From contig URPA01000032.1 of NCBI GenBank assembly GCA_900549545.1, positions 1 through 21,509 on the forward strand: DNA of 21,509 bases. Direction: 5' to 3'. The DNA comes from an uncultured Eubacteriales bacterium (GTDB taxonomy: Bacteria; Bacillota; Clostridia; Oscillospirales; Oscillospiraceae). The first letter of the stretch is position 1, and every line of letters begins with the position of its first letter. Under the pieces are notes generated by a model that was not told the DNA's origin, ran no database searches, and saw nothing but the letters and a program-made list of their open reading frames with translations. Below, piece after piece: positions 1-6,289 of this stretch. Position numbers and translations under genes: made by a program.

Positions 1-41
1 GCGCTTGTGGCACCTTCCGTAAGGAATGGTGCCACAAGCGC
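1..41. terminator. Strong hairpin, probable terminator
   Basis: A perfect 14-bp stem (1-14 with 28-41) is extended by TTCC/GGAA around a GTAA loop, with one bulged T. On the plus strand a T-run (45-49) follows, so it reads as an intrinsic terminator in that direction. It also lies just past the stop of the minus-strand gene ending at 53, where it probably works too. The sequence that would carry the minus-strand T-tract is outside the window. Confidence 0.75.
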
Positions 42-52
42 AGCTTTTTAAC

Positions 53-604
53 TTATTTCAGCTCCTCCTGATAGTGCGCTCTCTCGCCGCCGATGAAGCG
101 GGGGCGGGTGCGGGCGCAGATGAGCGGCGCCTGACCGATGGTCTTCACGCTCAGGCGCACGGGCACGGCCACCTCCTTAAGGTGCATGCCGATAAGCGTC
201 GCGCCGATGTCCATGCCGGCTTTGGCCTTGACATGCTCCACAGCGCAGGGGGCCTCAAAATGTTCAAACACGGTGGTGGCAAAGGAGCCGCCCGCGTGTG
301 CCCAGGGGCGCACGTTCACCGGCTCATAGCCAAACTTCTCCGCCGCGGCGCTCTCTATGATAAGCGCCCGGTTCAGATGCTCGCAGCACTGGGCGGCAAG
401 GTAGATTCCCCGCTCCCTGAGCACCGGGTATATCCCATCGAAAACCGCCTGTGCGGCCTCCATGCTGGAGCCCTTGCCGATGCGCTCTCCCACTATCTCA
501 CTCGAGGAGCAGCCGACGACAAACAGATCCCCGGCCTTTAGCCCCGCAATATCCAGAAGCTCCGTTACGGCAGCCCTCGCCTGCGCGCTGATTTCTTCAA
601 ACAT
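53..604 (-). CDS. YwlG/TIGR01440 family protein (UPF0340)
   Basis: This 183-aa protein matches the full-length UPF0340/TIGR01440 (YwlG) family of Firmicutes, which has no established biochemical function. Motifs recognised are GCSSSEIVG (31-39), CEHLNRA (74-80), HAGGSFAT (103-110), DIGATLIGMHLK (132-143) and a C-terminal ARTRPRFIGG (164-173). No signal peptide or membrane span is visible, so it is probably cytosolic. The ATG at 604 has a GAGG-type ribosome site about 8 bases upstream. It lies 10 bp downstream of the ECF S-component gene and is probably co-transcribed with it. Assignment to the family is firm; the role is unknown, and the conserved Cys, His and Ser residues only hint at an enzyme or ligand-binding protein. 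Confidence 0.88.
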   Translation of the reverse strand: MFEEISAQARAAVTELLDIAGLKAGDLFVVGCSSSEIVGERIGKGSSMEAAQAVFDGIYPVLRERGIYLAAQCCEHLNRALIIESAAAEKFGYEPVNVRPWAHAGGSFATTVFEHFEAPCAVEHVKAKAGMDIGATLIGMHLKEVAVPVRLSVKTIGQAPLICARTRPRFIGGERAHYQEELK

Positions 605-614
605 AGCTCTTACC

Positions 615-1124
615 TCAAATCATCTTTTTAATATATGGTATGGCGTACAGCGCCCGATATACGGCGATGCCCGCAATCATTCCACCCAGGCCCTGAATGG
701 CGTTGGCGGGGATGCTTGCAGCGGCTGCAAGACCGTAGCCCAAAATCAGGCTTTCAAAGGCGAAGTACCCAATTACCATTATAAGCTCCCCTGTCAATGC
801 CCCGATGACAGTGCCGAGGCTGCCGCGCTTCATCGCCCGGAACACCAGCGCCGCGCAGAGCGCCATCAGCCCTTTTATTATAAGCGTCCCCGGCGCATAG
901 GCCGCGTAGCCCAGCAGAATATCCGCCAGCATCGATCCGAGGCCGCCCGCCGCCATGCCGTACACCGGGCCGAGGATGAAGGCCCCCAGCAGCACCACGC
1001 AGTCACCAAGGTTAATGTATCCGTTAGTGGCGGGGATTGGAATATGAATAACCATCGTCGCGACGCAGCACAGCGCCGCGAAAACCGAGGCCAAAACCAG
1101 TTTTACAAGCTCATCATGTTTCAT
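615..1124 (-). CDS. ECF transporter S component, substrate unknown
   Basis: A 169-aa, very hydrophobic protein with about five to six membrane spans (roughly residues 7-28, 38-60, 64-74, 80-97, 104-128 and 143-165). It matches the small substrate-capture (S) components of energy-coupling factor vitamin importers. S components bind a micronutrient and dock onto a shared EcfA/A'/T module, which is not encoded in this window. The GDCVVLLGAFILGP segment (40-53), with short glycine-rich turns, is typical of the ECF_trnsprt group. The start ATG has a strong AAGGAGG site 8 bases upstream, and a sigma-A-like promoter lies at 1154-1182. No riboswitch was recognised in the leader, so the substrate cannot be inferred; riboflavin, pantothenate and other vitamins are all possible. 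Confidence 0.8.
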   Translation of the reverse strand: MKHDELVKLVLASVFAALCCVATMVIHIPIPATNGYINLGDCVVLLGAFILGPVYGMAAGGLGSMLADILLGYAAYAPGTLIIKGLMALCAALVFRAMKRGSLGTVIGALTGELIMVIGYFAFESLILGYGLAAAASIPANAIQGLGGMIAGIAVYRALYAIPYIKKMI

Positions 1125-1153
1125 GTGCGCCCCTCCTTGGAGAACATGAACAA

Positions 1154-1182
1154 ATAATAACTCCGTTTCTGAACATATTCAA
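1154..1182 (-). promoter_or_regulatory. Sigma-A-like promoter for the ECF/ywlG pair
   Basis: Read on the minus strand: -35 TTGAAT (1177-1182), 17-bp spacer, -10 TATTAT (1154-1159). It lies 30 bp upstream of the S-component start, leaving a short leader that carries an AAGGAGG ribosome site. Confidence 0.6.
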
Positions 1183-1223
1183 GTTCCAATTCAGTGTGCA
1201 AAAATAATACCAGATTGGCTAAA

Positions 1224-1253
1224 AAATATCTGCCGCTTTCGCGGCAGATATTT
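1224..1253. terminator. Bidirectional intrinsic terminator
   Basis: A perfect 13-bp stem (1224-1236 with 1241-1253) closes a 4-base loop. It is flanked by A/T runs on both sides. On the minus strand it follows the CoA-transferase stop (1261) by 7 bases and is trailed by a T-run, so it ends that transcript. Confidence 0.85.
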
Positions 1254-1260
1254 AATAAAA

Positions 1261-2568
1261 TCAGATAAGAATCCCTCTCTGCTTTGCCTCAAATGTCAGC
1301 TCGTCCCGGAAGTCGGGGTGAGCGATGGAGATAAGCTGCTTTGCGCGCTCACCCAGGCTTCTGCCGCGCATATGGGCAATGCCGTACTCGGTGACGATAT
1401 AGTCAACATCGTTCTTGCTGGTGGTGCAGACAGCGCCGGGGGTCAGGATGGACTTAATCTTGCTGATGGTGCCGCCCTTCGCGGTGGAGGCAAAGGCGAT
1501 GAAGCTCTGGCCGCCCCTGGACTGGCAGGCGCCGCGCACGAAGTCTATCTGCCCGCCGGAGCCGGACATGTGCCTCGTGCCCACGCTCTCCGCGCAGACC
1601 TGACCCATGAGGTCGACCTCAAGCGCGGCGTTTATGGAGACAACATTGTCGTTCTGGCAGATGACATTCGGGTCGTTTACGTAGTTGACGGGCAGGATAA
1701 GCATGGCAGGGTTATCGTCGATATAGTCGTAAATTCTCTGGGAGCCATAGGCGAAGGTGGTGACGCTCTGGTAGCGGTGGATCTGCTTCTTGCTGTTGTT
1801 GACAGCGCCGCACTCGATAAGCTCAACCATGGAGTCGGTGAACATCTCGGTGTGGATGCCGAGGTCGTGCTTGGTCTTGAGCATCATGCCGGTGGCATCC
1901 GGGATAGCACCGATGCCGAGCTGGATGCAGGCCCCGTCGTTGATGCGCTCGGCAATGAGCGCGCCGATGGTCATGCTCACATCGTCCAGCGCCGGGGGCG
2001 CGGATACCATCAGGGGGTGGTTCTCCTCAACAAGGGCTGTCACCTGGCTGATGTGGATCTGCTTGCCGCCGACGGCTCTGGGCTGCTGGTCGTTGACCTG
2101 GAGATAGATGCGCTTTGCCTTTTCAAGCATCGCCTCGGAGAAGGAGTTGATGGTGGAGCAGCTGAAGTACCCATGCTTGTCCATCGGAGATACCTCGATA
2201 AGCACCGCGTCATAATCATACTCGCGCAGGATGCTGCCGGGGATGTCCCTGTAATAGGAGGGGATAAAATCGGCATAGCCGCTGTTGACGGCCTTGCGGG
2301 CAAAGCCGCCGGAGAACCAGGAGTACCCGGTTATCTTGTCGGCCAGAGTGGGGTCGGTGTAAAACTCAAGGGGATAGACATCGAACATGGTCTGAATCTT
2401 CAGGTCCTTCACGCCGCCGTTTTTCGCCCGCTCACTTATCGCGCTGAGTATGGCGGTGGGGTGGCTGACGGCCGCGTCAATGCACATGAGCCAGCCGTCC
2501 TGCACCTGCTCTGCGATCTGCATGGCGCTAATACGCTTTGACTCATACATCTGTTTGAAATCTGTCAT
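1261..2568 (-). CDS. Acetyl-CoA hydrolase/transferase family CoA-transferase
   Basis: This 435-aa protein is full length for the Cat1/Cat2/4-hydroxybutyrate CoA-transferase family (family I), which moves CoA between an acyl-CoA and a carboxylate through a glutamyl-CoA thioester. The N-terminal domain contains SHPTAILSAI (35-44). The expected catalytic glutamate is E241 in GIHTEM. The C-terminal domain has GSGGQIDFVRGA (336-347) and the TEYGIAHMRGRS motif near the end. The start ATG has a GGAG site 7 bases upstream. It is a single-gene unit with its own promoter (2595-2623) and terminator (1224-1253). The acyl substrate cannot be read. Butyryl-CoA:acetate, 4-hydroxybutyrate and related exchanges are all plausible in a fermenting Clostridia member. 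A partnership with the dehydratase-type operon 2 kb upstream is speculative. Confidence 0.88.
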   Translation of the reverse strand: MTDFKQMYESKRISAMQIAEQVQDGWLMCIDAAVSHPTAILSAISERAKNGGVKDLKIQTMFDVYPLEFYTDPTLADKITGYSWFSGGFARKAVNSGYADFIPSYYRDIPGSILREYDYDAVLIEVSPMDKHGYFSCSTINSFSEAMLEKAKRIYLQVNDQQPRAVGGKQIHISQVTALVEENHPLMVSAPPALDDVSMTIGALIAERINDGACIQLGIGAIPDATGMMLKTKHDLGIHTEMFTDSMVELIECGAVNNSKKQIHRYQSVTTFAYGSQRIYDYIDDNPAMLILPVNYVNDPNVICQNDNVVSINAALEVDLMGQVCAESVGTRHMSGSGGQIDFVRGACQSRGGQSFIAFASTAKGGTISKIKSILTPGAVCTTSKNDVDYIVTEYGIAHMRGRSLGERAKQLISIAHPDFRDELTFEAKQRGILI

Positions 2569-2594
2569 TTCAAATCTCCTTTTATATATTTTTT

Positions 2595-2623
2595 ATTATC
2601 CGTATTATGTAATTACACAACAA
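2595..2623 (-). promoter_or_regulatory. Probable promoter of the CoA-transferase gene
   Basis: Minus-strand reading: -35 TTGTTG (2618-2623), 17-bp spacer, -10 GATAAT (2595-2600). The leader that follows is AT-rich and ends in AAAGGAG before the ATG at 2568. Both hexamers are imperfect, so this is moderate evidence. Confidence 0.5.
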
Positions 2624-2626
2624 GGG

Positions 2627-2647
2627 CGCACAGGGTATGCCTGTGCG
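2627..2647 (-). terminator. Hairpin after yabR, weak terminator
   Basis: An 8-bp stem (CGCACAGG 2627-2634 with CCTGTGCG 2640-2647) around a 5-base loop sits 17 bp past the yabR stop. The following minus-strand tract (CCCTTGTTGTG) is only moderately T-rich, so termination may be partial. Confidence 0.5.
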
Positions 2648-2664
2648 TAATGCTGTCTCAAAGC

Positions 2665-3111
2665 CTATCTTCTTCTGCCGCGCTGCTTATGCTCGGCATA
2701 TATCTTGTTGTCGGCTATGCGGCTGTTGGCCTCCTGCATGAACTTTTTGAGCTTATCCTCAAACTCTCTGTTCTCCGACGGCTCATCGGCCACTTGCGGA
2801 GCGGGAGCGGCAGCCTTGGGCGCTGCGGGCCTGGCTGGGGGCGCACTGCGCCGGGGCGCGTTCTCTCTCGGCTCTCTGGGCAGGGCCTTTTTTATGGAGA
2901 GGTTGATCTTCCCCTCCGGGGTGATGTTTATTACCTTGACCTTCACCGTCTGCCCGAGCTGCAAATGCTCATTGACATCGGTCACATAGCTGTTGGCTAT
3001 CTCCGATATATGCACAAGCCCGCTCTTGCCCTCTGGCAGGGCGACAAAAGCCCCGAATTTGGTTATGCCTGTGACCTTTCCCTCAAGAATACTGTCTACT
3101 TCCAGCCCCAT
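2665..3111 (-). CDS. yabR: S1 domain RNA-binding protein YabR
   Basis: A 148-aa protein with one S1/OB-fold RNA-binding domain at about residues 5-75. The typical motifs GKVTGITKFGAFVAL (11-25) and GLVHISEI (31-38) are present. A proline/alanine-rich low-complexity linker (about 80-110) and a charged, helical, Arg-rich tail follow. This matches the YabR/general stress protein 13-like family found beside divIC in Bacillus and Clostridia; its exact role is unsettled but probably involves RNA or ribosomes. Its start ATG lies inside the end of divIC (16-bp overlap), consistent with coupled translation. An AGAGAGG-like site precedes it within divIC. Confidence 0.85.
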   Translation of the reverse strand: MGLEVDSILEGKVTGITKFGAFVALPEGKSGLVHISEIANSYVTDVNEHLQLGQTVKVKVINITPEGKINLSIKKALPREPRENAPRRSAPPARPAAPKAAAPAPQVADEPSENREFEDKLKKFMQEANSRIADNKIYAEHKQRGRRR

Positions 3112-3395
3112 GTTGTGTCCTCTCTGTCTGTTGTGAAATAAAATACCTTCTCATCGGGCATGACCATGCCAAGCCGTTGCCAGGCAAGCCTGCGCAGCTC
3201 ATCCTCATCGTCAAGGCCCGCAATCTGCTTTTTGAGCCGGGCGTTTTCCTGCTCAAGCTCCGTAAGCTCCTGCCGCGCCGACTGAACGGCAAGCTCCGTC
3301 TCCCGCAGGCGCTGACGGGCCGCGATGAAGCTTGAGAGCGTGTAACAGAGCAGGACGACAATGACGATGCGAAGAATGACATTTTTGTTGTGCAT
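3096..3395 (-). CDS. divIC: Septum formation initiator family protein (DivIC/FtsB-like)
   Basis: A 99-aa bitopic membrane protein: a short N-terminal cytoplasmic segment, one hydrophobic span at about residues 8-25, and a predicted coiled coil at about 27-63. A short C-terminal domain follows with the conserved AWQRLGMVMPDE segment (71-82). This is the architecture of DivIC/FtsB, which joins FtsL and DivIB/FtsQ in the division-site complex. Its place between yabQ and yabR is the conserved Bacillus/Clostridia order and supports DivIC rather than another coiled-coil protein. The ATG at 3395 is preceded by AAGGGA. A TAG stop overlaps the start of yabR. Confidence 0.85.
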   Translation of the reverse strand: MHNKNVILRIVIVVLLCYTLSSFIAARQRLRETELAVQSARQELTELEQENARLKKQIAGLDDEDELRRLAWQRLGMVMPDEKVFYFTTDREDTTWGWK

Positions 3396-3431
3396 GGCTG
3401 TCCCTTACGCCGCGCCGGGATAAACGGTTTT

Positions 3432-3863
3432 TCACTTTTTCTCCGCGCTGCGTTTCTCCTTTTTTATAATAAAACATTCTCTCACTTTTTGAAAGAATTT
3501 TTTTGCAGAAACAGCGATTTTTTTCAAATTTTTTTTGCAAAAGACCGCCGCTTTTTTAATATACCGGAACAATGCCGTGAAAAATGCCAGAATCGGAGTG
3601 CTGAGCGTGTGCATGTAGAGCAAAAAACCGATGAGCACCGCCGTCAGCTCCCAGAGGCCCATCCTTCCATTGTCCGCGCCCATGGCAAAAACAAACAGCC
3701 CGCCGCCCGCGATAAGGCAGAACAGCGCGTCCTGCACCGCCGCCCAGACCCTGCCGGAGTGACGGCGCAGAGGGCGGAAGAAATCATAGCATACGCCGGT
3801 CAGCACGCCAAGCAGCAGCGCCAGCGCTAAAGCCAGCGCCTGCTTATCAAGCTGCGCCGCCAT
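3432..3863 (-). CDS. yabQ: Spore cortex biosynthesis protein YabQ
   Basis: A 143-aa membrane protein with three to four hydrophobic segments in the first 100 residues (about 9-28, 43-63 and 70-95) and a strongly basic, Lys/Phe-rich tail (105-143). It contains the family-typical GVCYDFFRPLRR segment (23-34). YabQ is a polytopic mother-cell protein needed for spore cortex formation in Bacillus subtilis and is found only in endospore formers. Its ATG directly abuts the yabP stop (TGA at 3864-3866, ATG at 3861-3863), indicating coupled translation. The tail is AT-rich compared with its neighbours, as expected for poly-Lys/Phe codons. Confidence 0.85.
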   Translation of the reverse strand: MAAQLDKQALALALALLLGVLTGVCYDFFRPLRRHSGRVWAAVQDALFCLIAGGGLFVFAMGADNGRMGLWELTAVLIGFLLYMHTLSTPILAFFTALFRYIKKAAVFCKKNLKKIAVSAKKFFQKVRECFIIKKEKRSAEKK

Positions 3864-4148
3864 TCAGCCGAAGAGCCTTGACCACAGAGAGCCGGAGGGC
3901 GTGGGCTCCTCATAGCTCAGCTCCTGAATGTGGCCGCGAACCTCTATCTGCCCCTGCTCAAGGTCAATTTTGTCAATGTGCAGCCCCTGACCGCGCACGG
4001 TCAGGTCTCCCTGCACCGTCGTGAGCACGATGAGGCTCTCGTCAAAGCCGGAGACGTCGTTCACCCCGCTTATGCTCAGCCGCTCGCGCCCTTCAAGGCT
4101 CAGGCTGTGGGCGCGCACAAGGCTTTGCTGCGCCTGTTCGTAAGGCAT
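3864..4148 (-). CDS. yabP: Sporulation protein YabP
   Basis: A 94-aa soluble protein of the YabP/YqfC family. The core is an all-beta repeat region with the family-typical segments SGVNDVSGFDE (27-37), LTTVQGDLTVRGQGLHI (42-58) and LEQGQIEVRGHI (63-74). In B. subtilis yabP is the first gene of a sporulation-expressed yabP-yabQ unit, and the same order is kept here. The start has a strong AAGGGGGTG ribosome site. A mother-cell (sigma-E) promoter would be expected upstream, but I could not assign one with confidence in the short AT-rich stretch before the hairpin array. Confidence 0.85.
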   Translation of the reverse strand: MPYEQAQQSLVRAHSLSLEGRERLSISGVNDVSGFDESLIVLTTVQGDLTVRGQGLHIDKIDLEQGQIEVRGHIQELSYEEPTPSGSLWSRLFG

Positions 4149-4173
4149 GTTCTCACCCCCTTGGGATATGTAT

Positions 4174-4394
4174 ATTCATCAAGAGGATGAATTATCACTG
4201 CCGCGAAGCGGCTATATCACTTTGCGCAGCAAAATATCACTTGCCGTCAGGCAAATATCATTGCCGCAAAGCGGCTCTATCACTAAATTTAATGATATTT
4301 CAAGCTTACGCTTGAAGTGATATTTTCCCTTCGTGAAAGTGATATTGCCGCCCTGTGGCGGCAGTGATATTATATTCGCCGAAGGCGAATATAA
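4174..4394. repeat. Array of short hairpins separated by TATCACT/AGTGATA
   Basis: About nine small perfect or near-perfect hairpins (5-11-bp stems, 3-5-base loops such as GAA, GCA, GTCA, AAA, TTAC and CTGT) are laid head to tail. They are separated by the conserved heptamer TATCACT (4193, 4215, 4235, 4278; TATCATT at 4256) in the left half and its reverse complement AGTGATA (4316, 4338, 4363; AATGATA at 4291) in the right half. The array is therefore a large inverted arrangement centred near 4287. Stem sequences differ from unit to unit while the linker is kept. It fills the space between the ends of two minus-strand transcription units. Function unknown; possibly a miniature interspersed element, an mRNA 3'-end stabiliser or a recombination product. 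Confidence 0.85.
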
Positions 4395-4436
4395 TTAAGC
4401 AGACGGGAGCCGAACCCATGCCGCCCGTCTGCTTAA
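4395..4436. other. 13-bp perfect inverted repeat with 16-base loop
   Basis: TTAAGCAGACGGG (4395-4407) pairs perfectly with 4424-4436. No T-tract follows on either strand, so it is not a canonical terminator. It sits between the hairpin array and the true terminator at 4444-4475 and may be a further unit of the array with a longer loop. Confidence 0.6.
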
Positions 4437-4443
4437 GAAAATT

Positions 4444-4475
4444 GGGCTGCTGCAAAAATGCAACAGCCCATTGGT
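4444..4475. terminator. Intrinsic terminator of the dehydratase-like operon
   Basis: An 11-bp stem with one mismatch (4444-4454 with 4459-4469) closes an AAAA loop. It is flanked by AATTTTC on the minus-strand side and TTGGTTTTTT on the plus-strand side, so it can work both ways. It lies 41 bp past the stop of the last operon gene. Confidence 0.75.
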
Positions 4476-4509
4476 TTTTTATTTGTGAAGCTCCGGGTTT
4501 AACTGCGGC

Positions 4510-5238
4510 TCAGTGCTTCTCGCTCTTGTCGCCCACACCGAAGTGCAGCTCCTTCATGCCCTCGACCTCGTCACAGATATCCTTCAGCGCGCACACCGAG
4601 CAATCGGTGGGCAGGCCCTCAAGGATATGAGTCAGCGTGCCGGTGACATCGTTGGCCTTCTTCGCCAGCTTCTGCATTGCGGCGTAGTCAAGCCCCTTTG
4701 CGGTGGCAAAGATAACCGTGGCGTTAAGCACATTGGCGTCCTTCTTATACTCCGCGATATAGCTCGCGCCCACGGATTTGAAGCTGATTCCCTGGCGGAT
4801 AGCCGCCTTGCTCACACGAATCTGCTCGCGGTAGCTCTCGGGAGACATGCGCACCATGTAGCCCTCGGGATAGACATGGTACTTTGCAAACTCAATGTCC
4901 TTGAGCGTCCTGTAAACATTTTCGTCATCATCGTCCAGCACGCCGACGCGCAGCAGAACGATACGGGCAAAGTCCACATCACCCTTTATGTCCTTGAGGT
5001 CCGGCCCGTAGACAATGACCTGGTCCTTGTTCACAAGCTCCGCGGTGGAGGTGAACAGGACGAGGTTTGCAGAGCCCCGCCCCTGAGCGCCAAGCTCATA
5101 GGCTGCGTCCTTCTGGAGGACCAGCTCGCTCGAGCCGACATCCTTCCAGCAGTCGCGGGGGTTATAGTCATATACCTTCGCGCTCTGGCCGTCAAAAAGG
5201 GCTTTTGCTTCACTTATGAGGGAATTGTACAGCTCCAT
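4510..5238 (-). CDS. CODH/acetyl-CoA synthase beta-subunit-like protein (CdhC-related)
   Basis: This 242-aa protein resembles part of the CdhC/AcsB beta subunit of CO dehydrogenase/acetyl-CoA synthase. The best resemblance is VIVYGPDLKDI (74-84), followed by FARIVLLRVGV (90-100), YPEGYMVRMSPESYREQIRV (123-142, like the segment leading to the bifunctional subunit's IRISK helix) and a C-terminal cysteine cluster C213-x2-C216-x5-C222. It is much shorter than a full ACS (over 400 residues in archaea, about 730 in acetogens), and no CODH alpha or corrinoid protein is encoded nearby. It is the last gene of the operon, starting 3 bp after the 52-aa microprotein stop with only a weak ribosome site, so translation is probably coupled. 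The Cys cluster could hold a metal or Fe-S centre. Catalysis of acetyl-CoA synthesis is not implied; a scaffold or electron-transfer role with the dehydratase-like subunits is inference. Confidence 0.65.
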   Translation of the reverse strand: MELYNSLISEAKALFDGQSAKVYDYNPRDCWKDVGSSELVLQKDAAYELGAQGRGSANLVLFTSTAELVNKDQVIVYGPDLKDIKGDVDFARIVLLRVGVLDDDDENVYRTLKDIEFAKYHVYPEGYMVRMSPESYREQIRVSKAAIRQGISFKSVGASYIAEYKKDANVLNATVIFATAKGLDYAAMQKLAKKANDVTGTLTHILEGLPTDCSVCALKDICDEVEGMKELHFGVGDKSEKH

Positions 5239-5241
5239 ATA

Positions 5242-5400
5242 TTAGAACACCAGATCCACTTTCTTGCGGTCAAACATGGTGTTGACCTGCTTGTACAGCC
5301 AACCGAGCACCTTCTGATCAAGGTTCCAGAAGTAGACGACAAACAGCACGGCTACTGTCACAAAAAGCACCTTGAACAGCTTCTTGAAAAACTTGCACAT
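5242..5400 (-). CDS. 52-aa single-span membrane microprotein (paralogue of the 74-aa one)
   Basis: This short reading frame encodes 52 residues: a basic amphipathic N terminus (CKFFKKLFK, 2-10), one hydrophobic span at about 11-25 and a basic C-terminal tail. An AAAGGAG site lies 12 bases upstream of the ATG. The case that it is real rests on its resemblance to the 74-aa protein at 6290-6514: an ungapped alignment of its residues 3-32 to residues 8-37 gives 15 identities in 30, including LFVV(Y/F)F(W/F)(N/D)LD(Q/G)K. It fills the gap between the activator and the CdhC-like gene, ending 3 bp before the latter. I recognise no named family. A membrane anchor for the enzyme complex is the simplest inference. 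Confidence 0.75.
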   Translation of the reverse strand: MCKFFKKLFKVLFVTVAVLFVVYFWNLDQKVLGWLYKQVNTMFDRKKVDLVF

Positions 5401-5450
5401 ATTAGCAATATGCTCCTTTCAAATTTTGGAGTTGGGATTGTCTGCCGCGA

Positions 5451-6248
5451 TTACTTCTTGGCAAGACCCTTCTGGCGTGCATACTCGGCAGCGCCCAGAG
5501 CACCCATGAGCTGAGGGTCAGTCTTGAGGTTGACGACCTTGAGCTTCAGCACGCGCTCGATGGCCTCCTTCAGACCGTCGTTCTTCGCGCAGCCACCGGT
5601 CAGGGTGATGGAGTCGGTCGCGCCGGCCTTCTTCGCCATGACGAAGCAGCGCTTTGCAACGGCCATCTCGATGCCCGCGGCGATCTCGTCGGTGGGCTTG
5701 CCTTCGCCGACGAGGGTGATGACCTCGGACTCAGCGAAAACGGTGCACTGTGCGGTGATGGGGATGACGTTCTTCGCGGAAAGGCTCAGCTTACTAAACT
5801 CGGGCAGGCTCAGCTCGAAGGAGCGGGCCATGGCCTCGAAGAAACGGCCGGTACCGGCGGCGCACTTATCGTTCATGGCGAAGTTCTTGACAGTGCCGTC
5901 AGTGTCGATGCTGATGCCCTTAACGTCCTGGCCGCCGATATCGATGATGGCCTTGACATCGGGGTTGGTCACGTGCACGCCCATAGCGTGGCAGCTGATC
6001 TCGGAGATGTTTTCATCCGCGAAGGGAACCTTGTTGCGGCCGTAGCCGGTACCGATGAGGTACGCGAGGTCCTTGCTGCTCTTGAGCTCGGGAACCTGAC
6101 CGATGACCTCTTCCATTGCCGCAACTGCGGAAAGCTCGGAATTGATCTTGCTGCGGATAGTGGTATCCGCTACCATTTTGCCGTTCTCGTCAAGAATGAC
6201 TGCCTTAGTGTAGGTGGAGCCTACGTCGCATCCGCCAAAGTATTTCAT
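5451..6248 (-). CDS. 2-hydroxyacyl-CoA dehydratase activator, HgdC-type Fe-S ATPase
   Basis: A 265-aa member of the BadF/BadG/BcrA/HgdC activase family (ASKHA fold), about the size of Acidaminococcus HgdC. These homodimers hold one [4Fe-4S] cluster between subunits and use ATP to push one electron at very low potential into a partner dehydratase or reductase. Motifs: phosphate-1 GGCDVGSTYTKAV (5-17), IDIGGQDVKGI (102-112), cluster ligands expected at C129 (NDKCAAGTGRF) and C168 (TAQCTVFAESE), and adenosine loop TGGCAKNDG (217-225). The frame is open further upstream, but the ATG at 6248 with GGAGG is chosen because it begins the family-conserved N terminus. It lies mid-operon between the two paralogous microprotein genes. 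The partner is presumably the 403/536-aa pair encoded upstream. Confidence 0.93.
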   Translation of the reverse strand: MKYFGGCDVGSTYTKAVILDENGKMVADTTIRSKINSELSAVAAMEEVIGQVPELKSSKDLAYLIGTGYGRNKVPFADENISEISCHAMGVHVTNPDVKAIIDIGGQDVKGISIDTDGTVKNFAMNDKCAAGTGRFFEAMARSFELSLPEFSKLSLSAKNVIPITAQCTVFAESEVITLVGEGKPTDEIAAGIEMAVAKRCFVMAKKAGATDSITLTGGCAKNDGLKEAIERVLKLKVVNLKTDPQLMGALGAAEYARQKGLAKK

Positions 6249-6289
6249 TGTGTTATTTCCTCCAATTATTGTCAGTCGTTTTTGTGCTG

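Noticed and set aside
1125..1223. Riboswitch before the ECF S-component gene
   Set aside because: The 99-base leader region is mostly promoter and shows no conserved aptamer-like structure that I could recognise.
1318..2541. A 407-codon plus-strand open frame
   Set aside because: Antisense to the CoA-transferase gene, with an Ala/Gly/Val/Asp-rich product and no recognisable motif.
4174..4394. CRISPR array
   Set aside because: The linker is only 7 bases, the variable parts are themselves short palindromes, the linker changes orientation midway, and no cas gene is nearby.
4395..4436. tRNA-like element (minus strand GGTTCGGCTCCCG resembles a T-arm)
   Set aside because: No acceptor, D or anticodon arm is present around it; it is a simple 13-bp hairpin.
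4355..4630. A 91-codon plus-strand open frame starting in the hairpin array
   Set aside because: It runs through two hairpins and a terminator into the antisense of a real gene, with no ribosome site.
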